A stretch of DNA of 64,000 nt from Arachis hypogaea (Eukaryota > Streptophyta > Magnoliopsida > Fabales > Fabaceae). Positions 42,578 to 54,259 of the stretch are shown here, piece after piece. A program made the position numbers and the translations under genes. How positions within the stretch are numbered: the stretch's first letter is position 1; each line of letters begins with the position of its first letter. The stretch is from NCBI RefSeq assembly GCF_003086295.3, contig NC_092046.1:104511363-104575362 (forward strand), given 5' to 3'. The notes below the pieces were generated by a model. That model worked only from the letters and a program-made list of their open reading frames with translations. It searched no databases and had not been told where the DNA came from.

Positions 42578-44973
42578 TGATGCCAAGGCATCTTAGGCTA
42601 GTTTCACTAGCATTTTTCTGTTATTTTTAGTTGTTTTATGCATTTTCTTGAGCCTTAAGTAATCATTTGGGCCAAATAGTCATGCTTGTCTTAAATCATT
42701 CAAACATGAAGATTTTGATGCAAATTCCATGAGTTTTTAGTTATATTCCTTGAATGCTATGAATGAAAGATTTCTCATGAAATTTTGCAAGACTTTGATG
42801 CAGTTGTTTGGATGATTTCAGGGAAGAAGAGGCTAGGCAAGGAAGCAACAAAATCAATAAAGGAAGCTTGAATATCACATGTGGAGTTTAAGTTCCAGTT
42901 TAAGCTTAAACTGGAGCTTAAACGCCAAAACCATGAGAGCTAAGGAAATGCTGAAAGTGGCGTTTAACCTCCAGTTTAACCTTAAACTGGAAGTTAAAAC
43001 GCCAGAATTAGAAATGCACCAGCAGGGAGCATTTCCACGTTTAAGCTCCAGTTTAACCTTAAACTGGAGCTTAAACGTGTTCGACTATTTTTTCTCCTCC
43101 AGGGTTGCTTTCTCATTTCCACGTTTAAGCTTCAGTTTAACCTTAAACTGAAGCTTAAACGTGCTCGAGCTTGTGCCTCCAGGGAGTGCCAGCGTTTAAG
43201 CTCCAGTTTAAGCTTAAACTGGAGCTTAAACGTGTTATATGGAACAGCTTGACCATGCCTTCTTCAAACATAAATAACTTGAGCTACAAAACTCCAAATG
43301 AGATGATTCAAAATGCATTGGAAAGAAGACATCTAGAGCTTTCCAAGAATATATAGCATGCATGGTGGATACTAAAAATTGAGGGAGAAAACAGCCCCGT
43401 AATGTGCATAGAAGAGCATAGTACCAACATGCAATCAGGCCAGCTGACTTCTTCACCTTCCATGGAGTATAACTCGAGTTGTAGAACTCCAAATGATGCG
43501 CTTCCAGTTGCATTGGAAAGTAGAAATCCAGAGCTTTCCAACGATGTATAGAAGTATGGGGTGGACAATGCAACTGAGCTCCCAAAATTGGCATTTTCGA
43601 GCACGTTTAAGTGACTTAAACGTTGGCTTAAACGCTGTCAAACCAACCAGCAACCTTGTCACCTTCAATCAAGCGTAACTTGAGCTATAGAGATCCAATT
43701 GAGGTGCTTCTAGTTGCGTTAGAAAGCTGACATCCATAGCTTTCCAACGAGGTATAATAGTCTATATTTGGCATCAAATTGGCAAGGTTGACAAGAGAAC
43801 AAAGTGACGACTCAAGAAAGGGGGGTGCAACGTTTGAGTGTAGTTTAATGGATCATTATCCTTTTTGGATCAATTATGTCACTCTACCCTTCAAGCAAGC
43901 AAGGCCCATCAACAACACCAAATCAAGGCCACAAGAATCATCTAGAATAGTTTATTTTCATTTGATTGTAATTTGCTTTGAATTTCATTTTCATTTTGTA
44001 ATTTAGGGAGCCTATTTAAAGGCCTTAGTTTCTGCATTTGAGACACGGGGGATTGAAGGGGAATCCAGCCCCTGAGGGGGAACTTTGAGACGGAGAACTT
44101 TGGATCATTTTTTTCTTTTAGTTTTGTAATTGAATTCAGAGCTATGACTCACTAAACCCCTTTCATTGGGTTAGGGAGCTCTATTGTAATTCAATGAATC
44201 AATAATAGTTTTATCTTCTTCTTCAATCTTTTCTCTTGAATTTTGTTAGAAAGCTTCTCGATCTAATTCCATTGGGTAGTTGTCTTGGGAAAGAAACTAC
44301 CCATAATTGGAATCCTTCGGAACCTTGGGAAAGGAATGGAGGATTCATGCTAGAGAAGCTTTCTCACAGTGAATTGGATTGGGGTTTGGATGGATATTGT
44401 GACATGTAATCCTACCAAATTGTGGTTCATGAAACTGTGTGGTATAATCAGTGATCGAGTATCATCTCTTCTTATGAACATTTAAACCAAGGGATTGGGA
44501 ATTTGTTTGTTTTTAGAGAGAATTGGTGAGCCAAGGGATTGGGATCCAATCATATAAGATTGCCAAGCAAAATTCAATGAATGCATTGGTTGAGGAAGGG
44601 ATAAAAGTTGTTTTGATTCGGAGATCTCAATATCTCCTAACACCCAATGAACTCCCCATTTCTGATTTACCACTTTCTCTTTACATTCTGCAATTAAATT
44701 CATGCAATCACCCCCCATCCCTTTTAATTTCAGCAATTTAGCTTTCCGCTCTTTAATTCATGCAATTTTACATTCCGCAATTCTCATCTAAATCTTGATT
44801 CCGCTCAACTAGAACATACTTCTAATCCGAATTGCTCACTCAACCAATCCTTGTGGGATTCGACCTCACTCTATTGTGAGTTTTTACTTGACGATAACCA
44901 GTGCACTTGCCGGAAGGAATTTTGCCGATCGTGCAATTTCCTAAATCGTAGCATAACAAGTTTATGCGCATCA
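42578..44973 (+). repeat. E6 5' LTR (2396 bp)
   Basis: From TGATGCCAAGGCATCTTAGG, whose first bases are an inverted repeat (TGATGCCaaGGCATCt), to TTTATGCGCATCA. A TATA-like TATTTAAA is at 44013-44020 (47183-47190 in the other LTR). Multiple GCTTTCCAACGATGTATAG / CAATTGAGGTGCTTC words form a second, diverged internal repeat set at 43240-43760. Confidence 0.92.
42886..43232 (+). repeat. E6 U3 palindrome set (five long hairpins)
   Basis: Five self-complementary units of 38-44 nt: 42886-42923, about 42960-43002, 43036-43079, 43120-43163 and 43193-43232. The third has 21-bp arms around CC; the fourth has the same arms with CTCC>CTTC compensated by GGAG>GAAG; the fifth is a perfect 40-nt palindrome. 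Core words are GTTTAAGCTCCAGTTTAA and its complement. All five recur in the 3' LTR from 46060. Confidence 0.92.
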
Positions 44974-45751
44974 AGTTTATGGCGCCGTTGCCGGGGATTG
45001 GTTTTCGATTGACAATTCTCCAATTGGAAGTTAACTAGATTGAGCAATTTTTCTTTTCTTTTGTTAATAGTTTTTGTTTCAGTTTATTACTGCTAATTTC
45101 TGCAAATTTTAATTTGTTTTCTTTGCTTATTCACTTGTTAGCATACTAACCACTAGCTGTTTGTGATATTGCCTCACTATGGAATTTCCACTATCTTTGG
45201 ATGAGTATTGTTTGAGATTGAGCACATTGCAAAAAAGAAAGGAGTGTTTCAACACTTGGTAACTTGGGTTAACTAACCTGGGATTATCAACCAAAAGTCC
45301 ATTATCAAGAGCAACCTAAATACAAAACATTTAGTCACACAAAGAGGTGCTGGGCACCAATGTCTCAAGAAGAAATGTGAACTAAAATTCCTGTAGTGGA
45401 TATGTGTAGTGCACTGATAAGAAAAAGAAAATGCCAAAGGCTTGTGCAACACATGACACTGAGCAAACAAGGAGCAAAGGAGCTCTAAGAAAAAGAAAAA
45501 CAAAGAAGAGAAAAGTGCCAAGGACATAAGAATAACAAGGGGCCATAGCAGTGTTTGATGGATGCAATGAAAAAGTGATAATCTTACTTGATAAGAATGA
45601 AAAAGTGATGCTGCAACTTTCTGCATAAAACCCTTCTGATGAACTTCAAGTGCTTACTAATATAGCCAATGTAATTGCTTTCTGTTTCATACTTTCTTCT
45701 CAAGTAACTCAGGACTTGCTTAGGGACAAGCAAGTATTAAGTTTGGTGTTG
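44974..45751 (+). other. E6 internal region: primer site, no ORF, hairpin plus PPT
   Basis: PBS TGGCGCCGTTGCCGGGGAT at 44980-44998. The rest has no recognised coding sequence; it shares the TTGGTAACTTGGG/GATCAACTGATTTGGGATT-type block and CACAAAGAGGTGCTGGGCA with the 3' non-coding region of E5 (51740-51835). Ends with the hairpin CTTGCTTA-GGGA-CAAGCAAG (45715-45734) and TATTAAGTTTGGTGTTG before the LTR. Confidence 0.85.
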
Positions 45752-48143
45752 TGATGCCAAGGCATCTTAGGCTAGTTTCACTAGCATTTTTCTGTTATTT
45801 TTAGTTGTTTTATGCATTTTCTTGAGCCTTAAGTAATCATTTGGGCCAAATAGTCATGCTTGTCTTAAATCATTCAAACATGAAGATTTTGATGCAAATT
45901 CCATGAGTTTTTAGTTATATTCCTTGAATGCTATGAATGAAAGATTTCTCATGAAATTTTGCAAGACTTTGATGCAGTTGTTTGGATGATTTCAGGGAAG
46001 AAGAGGCTAGGCAAGGAAGCAACAAAATCAATAAAGGAAGCTTGAATATCACATGTGGAGTTTAAGTTCCAGTTTAAGCTTAAACTGGAGCTTAAACGCC
46101 AAAACCATGAGAGCTAAGGAAATGCTGAAAGTGGCGTTTAACCTCCAGTTTAACCTTAAACTGGAAGTTAAACGCCAGAATTAGAAATGCACCAGGGAGC
46201 ATTTCCACGTTTAAGCTCCAGTTTAACCTTAAACTGGAGCTTAAACGTGTTCGACTATTTTTTCTCCTCCAGGGTTGCTTTCTCATTTCCACGTTTAAGC
46301 TTCAGTTTAACCTTAAACTGAAGCTTAAACGTGCTCGAGCTTGTGCCTCCAGGGAGTGCCAGCGTTTAAGCTCCAGTTTAAGCTTAAACTGGAGCTTAAA
46401 CGTGTTATATGGAACAGCTTGACCATGCCTTCTTCAAACATAAATAACTTGAGCTAAAAAACTCCAAATGAGATGATTCAAAATGCATTGGAAAGAAGAC
46501 ATCTAGAGCTTTCCAAGCATATATAGCATGCATGGTGGATACTAAAAATTGAGGGAGAAAACAGCCCCGTAATGTGCATAGAAGAGCATAGTACCAACAT
46601 GCAATCAGGCCAGCTGACCTCTTCACCTTCCATGGAGTATAACTCGAGTTGTAGAACTCCAAATGATGCGCTTCCAGTTGCATTGGAAAGTAGACATCCA
46701 GAGCTTTCCAACGATGTATAGAAGTATGGGGTGGACAATGCAAATGAGCTCCCAAAATTGGCATTTTCGAGCACGTTTAAGTGACTTAAACGTTGGCTTA
46801 AACGCTGTCAAACCAACCAGCAACCTTGTCACCTTCAATCAAGCATAACTTGAGCTATAGAGATCCAATTGAGGTGCTTCCAGTTGCGTTAGAAAGCTGA
46901 CATCCATAGCTTTCCAACGAGGTATAATAGTCTATATTTGGCATCAAATTGGCAAGGTTGACAAGAGAACAAAGTGACGACTCAAGAAAGGGGGGTGCAA
47001 CGTTTGAGTGTAGTTTAATGGATCATTATCCTTTTTGGATCAATTATGTCACTCTACCCTTCAAGCAAGCAAGGCCCATCAACAACACCAAATCAAGGCC
47101 ACAAGAATCATCTAGAATAGTTTATTTTCATTTGATTGTAATTTGCTTTGAATTTCATTTTCATTTTGTAATTTAGGGAGCCTATTTAAAGGCCTTAGTT
47201 TCTGCATTTGAGACACGGGGGATTGAAGGGGAATCCAGCCCCTGAGGGGGAACTTTGAGACGGAGAACTTTGGATCATTTTTTTCTTTTAGTTTTGTAAT
47301 TGAATTCAGAGCTATGACTCACTAAACCCCTTTCATTGGGTTAGGGAGCTCTATTGTAATTCAATGAATCAATAATAGTTTTATCTTCTTCTTCAATCTT
47401 TTCTCTTGAATTTTGTTAGAAAGCTTCTCGATCTAATTCCATTGGGTAGTTGTCTTGGGAAAGAAACTACCCATAATTGGAATCCTTCGGAACCTTGGGA
47501 AAGGAATGGAGGATTCATGCTAGAGAAGCTTTCTCACAGTGAATTGGATTGGGGTTTGGATGGATATTGTGACATGTAATCCTACCAAATTGTGGTTCAT
47601 GAAACTGTGTGGTATAATCAGTGATCGAGCATCATCTCTTCTTATGAACATTTAAACCAAGGGATTGGAAATTTGTTTGTTTTTAGAGAGAATTGGTGAG
47701 CCAAGGGATTGGGATCCAATCATATAAGATTGCCAAGCAAAATTCAATGAATGCATTGGTTGAGGAAGGGATAAAAGTTGTTTTGATTCGGAGATCTCAA
47801 TATCTCCTAACACCCAATGAACTCCCCATTTCTGATTTACCACTTTCTCTTTACATTCTGCAATTAAATTCATGCAATCACCCCCCATCCCTTTTAATTT
47901 TAGCAATTTAGCTTTCCGCTCTTTAATTCATGCAATTTTACATTCCGCAATTCTCATCTAAATCTTGATTCCGCTCAACTAGAACATACTTCTAATCCGA
48001 ATTGCTCACTCAACCAATCCTTGTGGGATTCGACCTCACTCTATTGTGAGTTTTTACTTGACGATAACCGGTGCACTTGCCGGAAGGAATTTTGCCGATC
48101 GTGCAATTTCCTAAATCGTAGCATAACAAGTTTATGCGCATCA
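45752..48143 (+). repeat. E6 3' LTR (2392 bp)
   Basis: Nearly identical to 42578-44973; two small deletions (1 and 3 bases near 46165-46195) and about 11 substitutions. Confidence 0.92.
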
Positions 48144-48148
48144 CTAGG

Positions 48149-50620
48149 ACAGTGATTGGGTGGAGGATGTGCATAGACTATAGAAGATTGAATGATGCCA
48201 CAAGGAAAGACCATTTCCCTCTCCCATTCATTGATCAGATGTTGGAAAGACTAGCTGGCCATGCCTATTATTGTTTCTTAGATGGGTATTCTGGTTACAA
48301 TCAAATCGTGGTGGACCCTAAAGATCAAGAGAAAACTGCCTTCACATGTCTATTTGGAGTTTTTGCATATAGGAGGATGCCCTTTGGGCCGTGCAACGCC
48401 CCAGCCACATTTCAGAGGTGTATGCTTTCCATTTTCTCAGATATGGTTGAAAGATTTTTAGAAGTCTTCATGGATGATTTTTCTGTTTTTGGAAATTCAT
48501 TTAACACCTGTTTGCATCATTTAACTCTTGTTTTGAAAAGATGCCAAGAAACTAACTTGATCTTAAACTGGGAAAAATTCCATTTCATGGTTCCTGAAGG
48601 GATAGTTCTTGGGCATAAGGTGTCATGCAGAGGTATAGAAGTTGATAAAGCTAAAATAAAAATTATTGAAAAACTTCCTATACCCGTTAATGTGAAAGCA
48701 GTGAGGAGTTTTCTTGGGCATGCTGGTTTCTACAGAAGGTTCATCAAAGATTTCTCAAAAATAGCAAAGCCATTGAGCAATTTGCTAGTGATTGACAACC
48801 CTTTCATCTTTGATGACAACTGTAAGCATGCCTTTGAAACCTTAAAAAGAAAACTCATCACAGCACCAATCATCACACCTCCTGATTGGAACTTACCTTT
48901 TGAACTCATGTGTGATGCAAGTGACCTTGCTATTGGTGCTGTGCTGGGACAAAAGAAAGACAAGTTGCACCATGTCATATATTATGCCAGCAAAGTGTTA
49001 AATGAAACACAGAAAAATTATACAATCACTGAGAAAGAACTTTTGGCGATTGTTTATGCATTTGATAAGTTTAGACAATACTTGATTGGCTCCAAAGTTA
49101 TAGTGTACACTGACCATGCTGCTCTCAAGTATTTAATGTCTAAACAGGATTCAAAGCCAAGGCTTATTAGGTGGGTGCTGCTACTTCAAGAGTTTGATAT
49201 TGAAGTAAGAGATAGAAAGGGAAGTGAAAATTAAGTGGCGGATCATTTATCAAGAGTACCACAAGAAGCCTGTCAAGATAGACCACAACAAGTAAATGAG
49301 AACTTCCCAGATGAGCACCTGTTCCAAGTTCAACAAACACCCTGGTTTGCTGACATAGCAAACTACAAAGTGGGAAGGAAGATACCTCAAGAATATTCTA
49401 AGCAACAAGTGAAGAAGCTGCTCAATGAAGCAAGGAAGTTCTTGTGGGATGAACCCTTTTTATTCAAAAGATGCTCTGATGGAATGATTAGGAGATGTGT
49501 CCATGAAAATGAAATGAGGGACATATTGTGGCATTGTCATGGTTCAGCATATGGTGGACATTTTGGACCAGAGAGAATAGCTGCAAAGGTGTTACAAAGT
49601 GGTTTCTATTGGCCAACTATCTTCAAGGATGCTAGAGAGTTTGTTCACCAATGCAATGAATGCCAAAGAGCTGGAGGATTGACAAAAAGGAATGAGATGC
49701 CTCAGAATTTCATCCTGGAAGTTGAGCTATTTGACCTATGGGGCATTGATTTCATGGGACCGTTTCCCCCTTCTTATTCTTTCAGATACATCTTGGTGGC
49801 AGTAGAGTATGTCTCAAAATGGGTGGAAGCCATAGCCACAACCACTTGTGATACACAAATTGTCCTTCAATTCCTTAAGAAGCATATCTTCACTAGATAT
49901 GGAGTACCCAAGGGCCTTGTCAGTGATGGTGGTGGTCACTTCTGCAACAAACAAATGGAGAAACTCCTCCACAAATATGGAGTGATACATAAAGTAGCCA
50001 CACCATACCATCCTCAGACTAATGGCCAGGCTGAATTAGCAAACAGAGAGTTGAAGAGAATTCTAGAAAAAACAGTGGGAAGCACAAGGAAAGATTGGGC
50101 CAGGAAACTAGAAGATGCACTCTGGGCATACAGGACAGCTTTCAAAACTCCCATTGGAAAGTCCCCATTTCAGCTATTATATGAAAAATCTTGTCACCTC
50201 CCTATGGAGCTTGAACATAAAGCTTTTTGGGCCACCAAACTCCTCAATCTTTATTCTCAAGCAGCAGGAGAAAAGAGGCTGCTACAACTTAATGAGTTGG
50301 ATGAGTTTAGACTAGAAGCTTATGAGAATGCTAAAATATACAAGGAGAGAGCTAAGAGGTGGCATGACAAGAAGATCTCAAAGAAAGAGTTCAAGATAGG
50401 ACAACAAGTGCTCCTGTATAACTCAAGGCTCAAGATCTTTCCTGGAAAGCTCAAGTCCAAATGGACAGGCCCGTATCTAGTAACAAAAGTCTTTCCTTAT
50501 GGAAGTCTTGAGCTGCTAGATGAAGCCACACAGAACCACTTCACAGCAAATGGACATAGAGCAAAGCCTTATTTAGGAGGACAATGGGACAAGGAAAAGG
50601 AAGTTCAGTACCTAAACTGA
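48149..50620 (+). pseudogene. E5 reverse transcriptase (rest), RNase H and integrase; one stop
   Basis: RT continues [64 protein letters not shown] (48467-48490) and [25 protein letters not shown]. RNase [46 protein letters not shown] at 49232 replaces a Gln codon in the ENQVADHLSR-type linker. Integrase: HHCC ([18 protein letters not shown] ... CNECQRAGG), [36 protein letters not shown] and GPYLV near the C-terminus. Ends at TGA 50618-50620. All catalytic residues are present. Confidence 0.92.
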
Positions 50621-50664
50621 ACAAACACAGAGAATGTCAAGCTAGTGACAATAAAAGAGCGCTT

Positions 50665-50682
50665 GTTGGGAGGCAACCCAAC
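50665..50682 (+). promoter_or_regulatory. Post-pol hairpin of E5, GTTGGG-AGGCAA-CCCAAC
   Basis: Perfect 6-bp stem, 44 nt after the pol stop, preceded by AAGAGCGCTT. Compared with E1/E2/E4 one stem pair has changed on both sides (GG/CC to GT/AC) and the loop is AGGCAA instead of AGACAA. Confidence 0.72.
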
Positions 50683-52186
50683 CTGAGGTAGTTTCTTTCC
50701 ATAGTTATTTCAATAAAGAGGTTAATTAGACTTATCTACATTGCAAAAAGCTAAGTTTGGTATTGCACACCAAAATAATATAAGGGAGAATGAAGGATTC
50801 TAAGTTTGGTGTTCCACCAAAATCTCATCATAAAACATATTCTCACCCCCTATATAATGCTAGCTTTGAGCATTTAGATAAACTAATTAACTATTCTGCT
50901 ATTTCAAAATCATTAGTTTATTTCTTGTGAAAAAAAGAAAAAGAGTTCACATACAATTTGTTGCATGAGAAATATTGGCAAGTGAGTTTGGTGTTCACAC
51001 ACCAAAATAAGTTCGAGAACCCACGCACAAGCTTTGCAGATTTACCAACACCTGAAGGGGTTGAACAGCAAGCAACAATTGAGGAGCAGGCAGAAAAAAA
51101 TAGCCAACAACTTAAAAGAACACCTGAATTACAACTCAAAAGGAGCAAATAAGAAAGAAGAATGGAAAATTGCAACTCCACAGGTTGTACCTATTCTTGA
51201 TCCTTGTTATTATGTAATGATTTAATTCAGAGAGTCTTTTAAGTCTGGTTGGAATGATTATTTAGTTGCAAGTGAAAGTACATGTTGAAGAAAGCTATCT
51301 GCATAATTTTTGCCTAAAAGTCATCTGCATAATAATTGTCATCACTCATTAACTTGAAAAGTTTATTCTGTTTCCCTTGCTATTTGAATAAAAGAAAGAT
51401 GTTTGATTTAGAAAAGTAATTGTTCAATGTTGCAAAAGTTAGAATGAAGTTAGTGGTGGTGTGTGTTTGATTCAATTATTAGCTCATGGAATAAATGTTG
51501 CAGAATGACTTGTTTCTGGAAGTGTAAGCTAGTTTGCTGCTATGATCCTTCAATTAATGAAAGTCCCTTGAAAATAAACCAAAACAGAAAGAAAAAGAAA
51601 GAAGAAAAGCCAAAAGTTGGCAAAGAAACAAACAATAAGGCTAGACACCAATAGCTTGGACCCTAGGACATATGCCTGTGGTGTTTATGTACTGGGATAT
51701 GCTTGGACAAGTAAGTTCTAAGGAGTATTTTAAAACTTGGCAACTTAGATCAACTGATTTGGGATTGTCAACTGAAAGTCCACAATAAAGAGCAACCTAG
51801 CTACAAAACATTTAGTAATCCAAAGAGATGCTGGGCATCAATGATCCTAGGAAGAAAAAGATGAGCCATGTGTCTGTGGTGAAAAAAAAATGTTGAGTAA
51901 AAATAAGCCAAAGGCCACTGCAACATTTGACACCAAGCCCTTGATAAATAATAAGCTCTGAAATGCAAAAGAAAGCAAAAAAAGCCAATAAGGGGATTAA
52001 GCAAAAAGGTAAGGAATCATAGCAGCAACCTTGGTGAACCCTTAAGGAAACATTGTTTGTTTTGACAGCAAGTAATAAATGAGCTATTTTTGATCTGCAT
52101 AAAACCCCATAAACAAAATTCAACTAATTGCCTAATAAGGACATGCATGCTTATCTACTTCATTCTATCTTCTCTTATGTTTTATT
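50683..52186 (+). other. E5 non-coding 3' region with PPT-like repeats
   Basis: No coding sequence. TAAGTTTGGTATT at 50752-50764, TAAGTTTGGTGTT at 50801-50813 and GAGTTTGGTGTTCACAC near 50993 repeat the terminal PPT word TAAGTTTGGTGTTG; each is followed by a CACACCAAAATA / CCACCAAAAT word. Part of this region is shared with the E6 interior. Confidence 0.7.
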
Positions 52187-52223
52187 CTTGCTTGGGGACA
52201 AGCAAGTTTTAAGTTTGGTGTTG
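52187..52223 (+). promoter_or_regulatory. E5 polypurine tract with GGGA-loop hairpin
   Basis: CTTGCTTG-GGGA-CAAGCAAG at 52187-52206, a perfect 8-bp stem, followed by TTTTAAGTTTGGTGTTG to the LTR start at 52224. Confidence 0.78.
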
Positions 52224-54254
52224 TGATGACAAGTCATCATAGTCTAGTTTTACTAGCCTTTTTCTTTGTTTTTCATTTGGTTTATGCACTTTCTTGCACT
52301 CTAAGTAAGTAATTTGGAATGAAAATGCATGACTTCTTTGAATCAAACAACCACCATGAAATTGATTCTAAATCATGAGGTTTAAGCTAAATTTAATTAA
52401 TTTTTAATGATTAATAGACCTTGTGAATTTGGTGATACTTTGATTGGTTGTTTTGATTAATTGTAGGTGAAGAAAAGAAGAAAAGAAGGAAGCGTGGCCT
52501 AAGAAGCGTGGCTCAAAGGAGAAAAAGTGTGGACAAAAAAGGAGGAAGTGTGGTGCAACAAAACCATGAAGCTCTCTCTAAAGCTCACTAAGTGAGCGCT
52601 ACACTTGCTTCCAGGAGACCAAGGCACAAAGCTCAGCTCACTTTGTGAGCTGAGCACAACACAAGGCCAAGAAATAAGGAAATGAGGAACCAAGCTCAGC
52701 TCACAAAGTGAGCATTATCGAGAGCATTGAGGAAATAATTCAAAGAAAATGATTTGCAAATGCATGCTCCAAGGCTTGAACTCATGACCAAGGGGGATGG
52801 GGGAGGCGCTACTCACAAAGGAAAATAAGCAAAAAATGGCCAAATGCACTCCTCAAGGTTCGAACTCACCACCATGAGGAAGCAAGGAAGCAAGGCATCA
52901 CAAGAAAACCAAGGAAAAGCTCCAGCGCATGCTTCCTCCAAGTTTCGAACCAAGGACCCTTCCTTGGATGCACCAAAGCTCAGCTCACAAAGTGAGCTGA
53001 GCGCTATCCATGGGCACATGCAACACATCTTGACACGGCCAGGAAAAGAGTGGAGCGCGCATGACACGGTTCTGGGCAGCACAAGGCGCAACAAATTGGC
53101 ACCAAGGCACCAAAGCTCAGCTCACAAAGTGAGCTGAGCTCTCCCCTGATGCACCCCAACCAACAAGACACGCTATGCAAGGCACAAAGCTCAGCTCACA
53201 AAGTGAGCTGAGCATTCCCCTGGGAGATACATTTGGGCTGAAATTGAAATTTAAAATTCCAACTTAATTCATTTCTTCACCAAATTAAAAGCCCATCCAA
53301 ATTTCAATATCCAAGAATAGAAAGTGTATAAATAGGAGTTAGTTTGATGTAATTAGGACCTTTAGACTTCAGTTTTGAATTTTCCCTTTTTACTTGCATT
53401 TTAATTCTGAACTTTTTGAATTTTCTGAGAGAACTTGGAAGGAGAATTGATCTCTCTTCTTCTTGGTTCTTGCTTGAGCACTCTTTTATTTCCTTGCTTT
53501 GGATCTTAGGTAGAGAATTGAAGAACTTCTGTTTCAATCTCACCTTGGGATCTTGTTTATTTTCTTTCTGCATAATTGAATTTGAATTTCTGTTTACTGC
53601 TTCTTCATCTACTTTGCTTCTGCAATTTACTTTTCTTTACTTCTTTTGCAATTTCTCTTGTTGGATCTAGGAATGGAGTGAGATCTAGATTTGTTTTCTA
53701 GTCTCTTTGATTTCTTGAGATCTTCAACCTCTTTTACTTTGCTGCAAATTAAGCACTGCTTTCCTGTTTTTAAATTCTTCAAAGCATTTTACTCTTCTGT
53801 TCAAGATCTACTTCACTGCAAGTGAATTTTCTCTTTTATCTTTAATGCAATTTACTTGTTCTTGTTTAAATTCTGCAATCCCAATTCCTAATTCCTTTTA
53901 TGATTCAAGCAATTTACATTTCTTGCACTTTAAGCTTCTGCCATTTACATTTCTTGCAATCTAAGTTTCTGCAATTAAATTTTCTTGCACTTTAAGATTC
54001 AGCTCCTTTATTTCCCTTGCTCTTTAATTTACTGCAATTTCCCTTCTCCCTTTATATTCCAAGCAATTTAGTTTCTGCAAGTTACAATCACTCAACCAAA
54101 TCTTGATTCGCTTGACTAAATCAACCACTAAACAAAAATTGCTCAATCCTTCAATCCCTGTGGGATCGACCTCACTCATGTGAGTTATTATTACTTGATG
54201 CGACCCGGTACACTTGCCGGTGAGTTTTGTGTTGGATCGTTTTCCACACTATCA
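52224..54254 (+). repeat. E5 3' LTR (2031 bp)
   Basis: Same length as the 5' LTR, about 14 substitutions, nine or more of them transitions. Four U3 palindromes and the TATA box are conserved. Confidence 0.92.
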
Positions 54255-54259
54255 GGCAT

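Larger units (their letters stand above)
42578..48143 (+). mobile_element. E6: very young non-autonomous LTR element (LARD-like) without coding capacity
   Basis: LTRs of 2396 and 2392 bp enclose only 778 bp that hold a perfect tRNA-Asp site, A/T-rich sequence and a hairpin plus PPT. No gag, pol or ORF2 is present. The PBS, the hairpin, the PPT word TAAGTTTGGTGTTG and the LTR tips (TGATG ... ATCA) match E5, so E5-type elements are the likely helper. About 11 substitutions separate the LTRs (0.5%). Confidence 0.92.
37333..54254 (+). mobile_element. E5: young Athila-type LTR retrotransposon, interrupted by E6 in RT
   Basis: Two LTRs of exactly 2031 bp with about 14 differences (0.7%), perfect tRNA-Asp site, gag-pol, post-pol hairpin, non-coding 3' region and PPT. 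Without E6 it is about 11.35 kb. Apart from E6, only three lesions are seen: a one-base frameshift near 40653, TGA at 42455 and TAA at 49232. It has no ORF2. The gag and pol sequences differ clearly from E1/E2, so it is another family. Confidence 0.92.

Noticed and set aside
43171..43678. Small ORFs in the E6 LTRs on both strands
   Set aside because: They cross palindromic repeats and have no protein-like composition; the element is non-coding.
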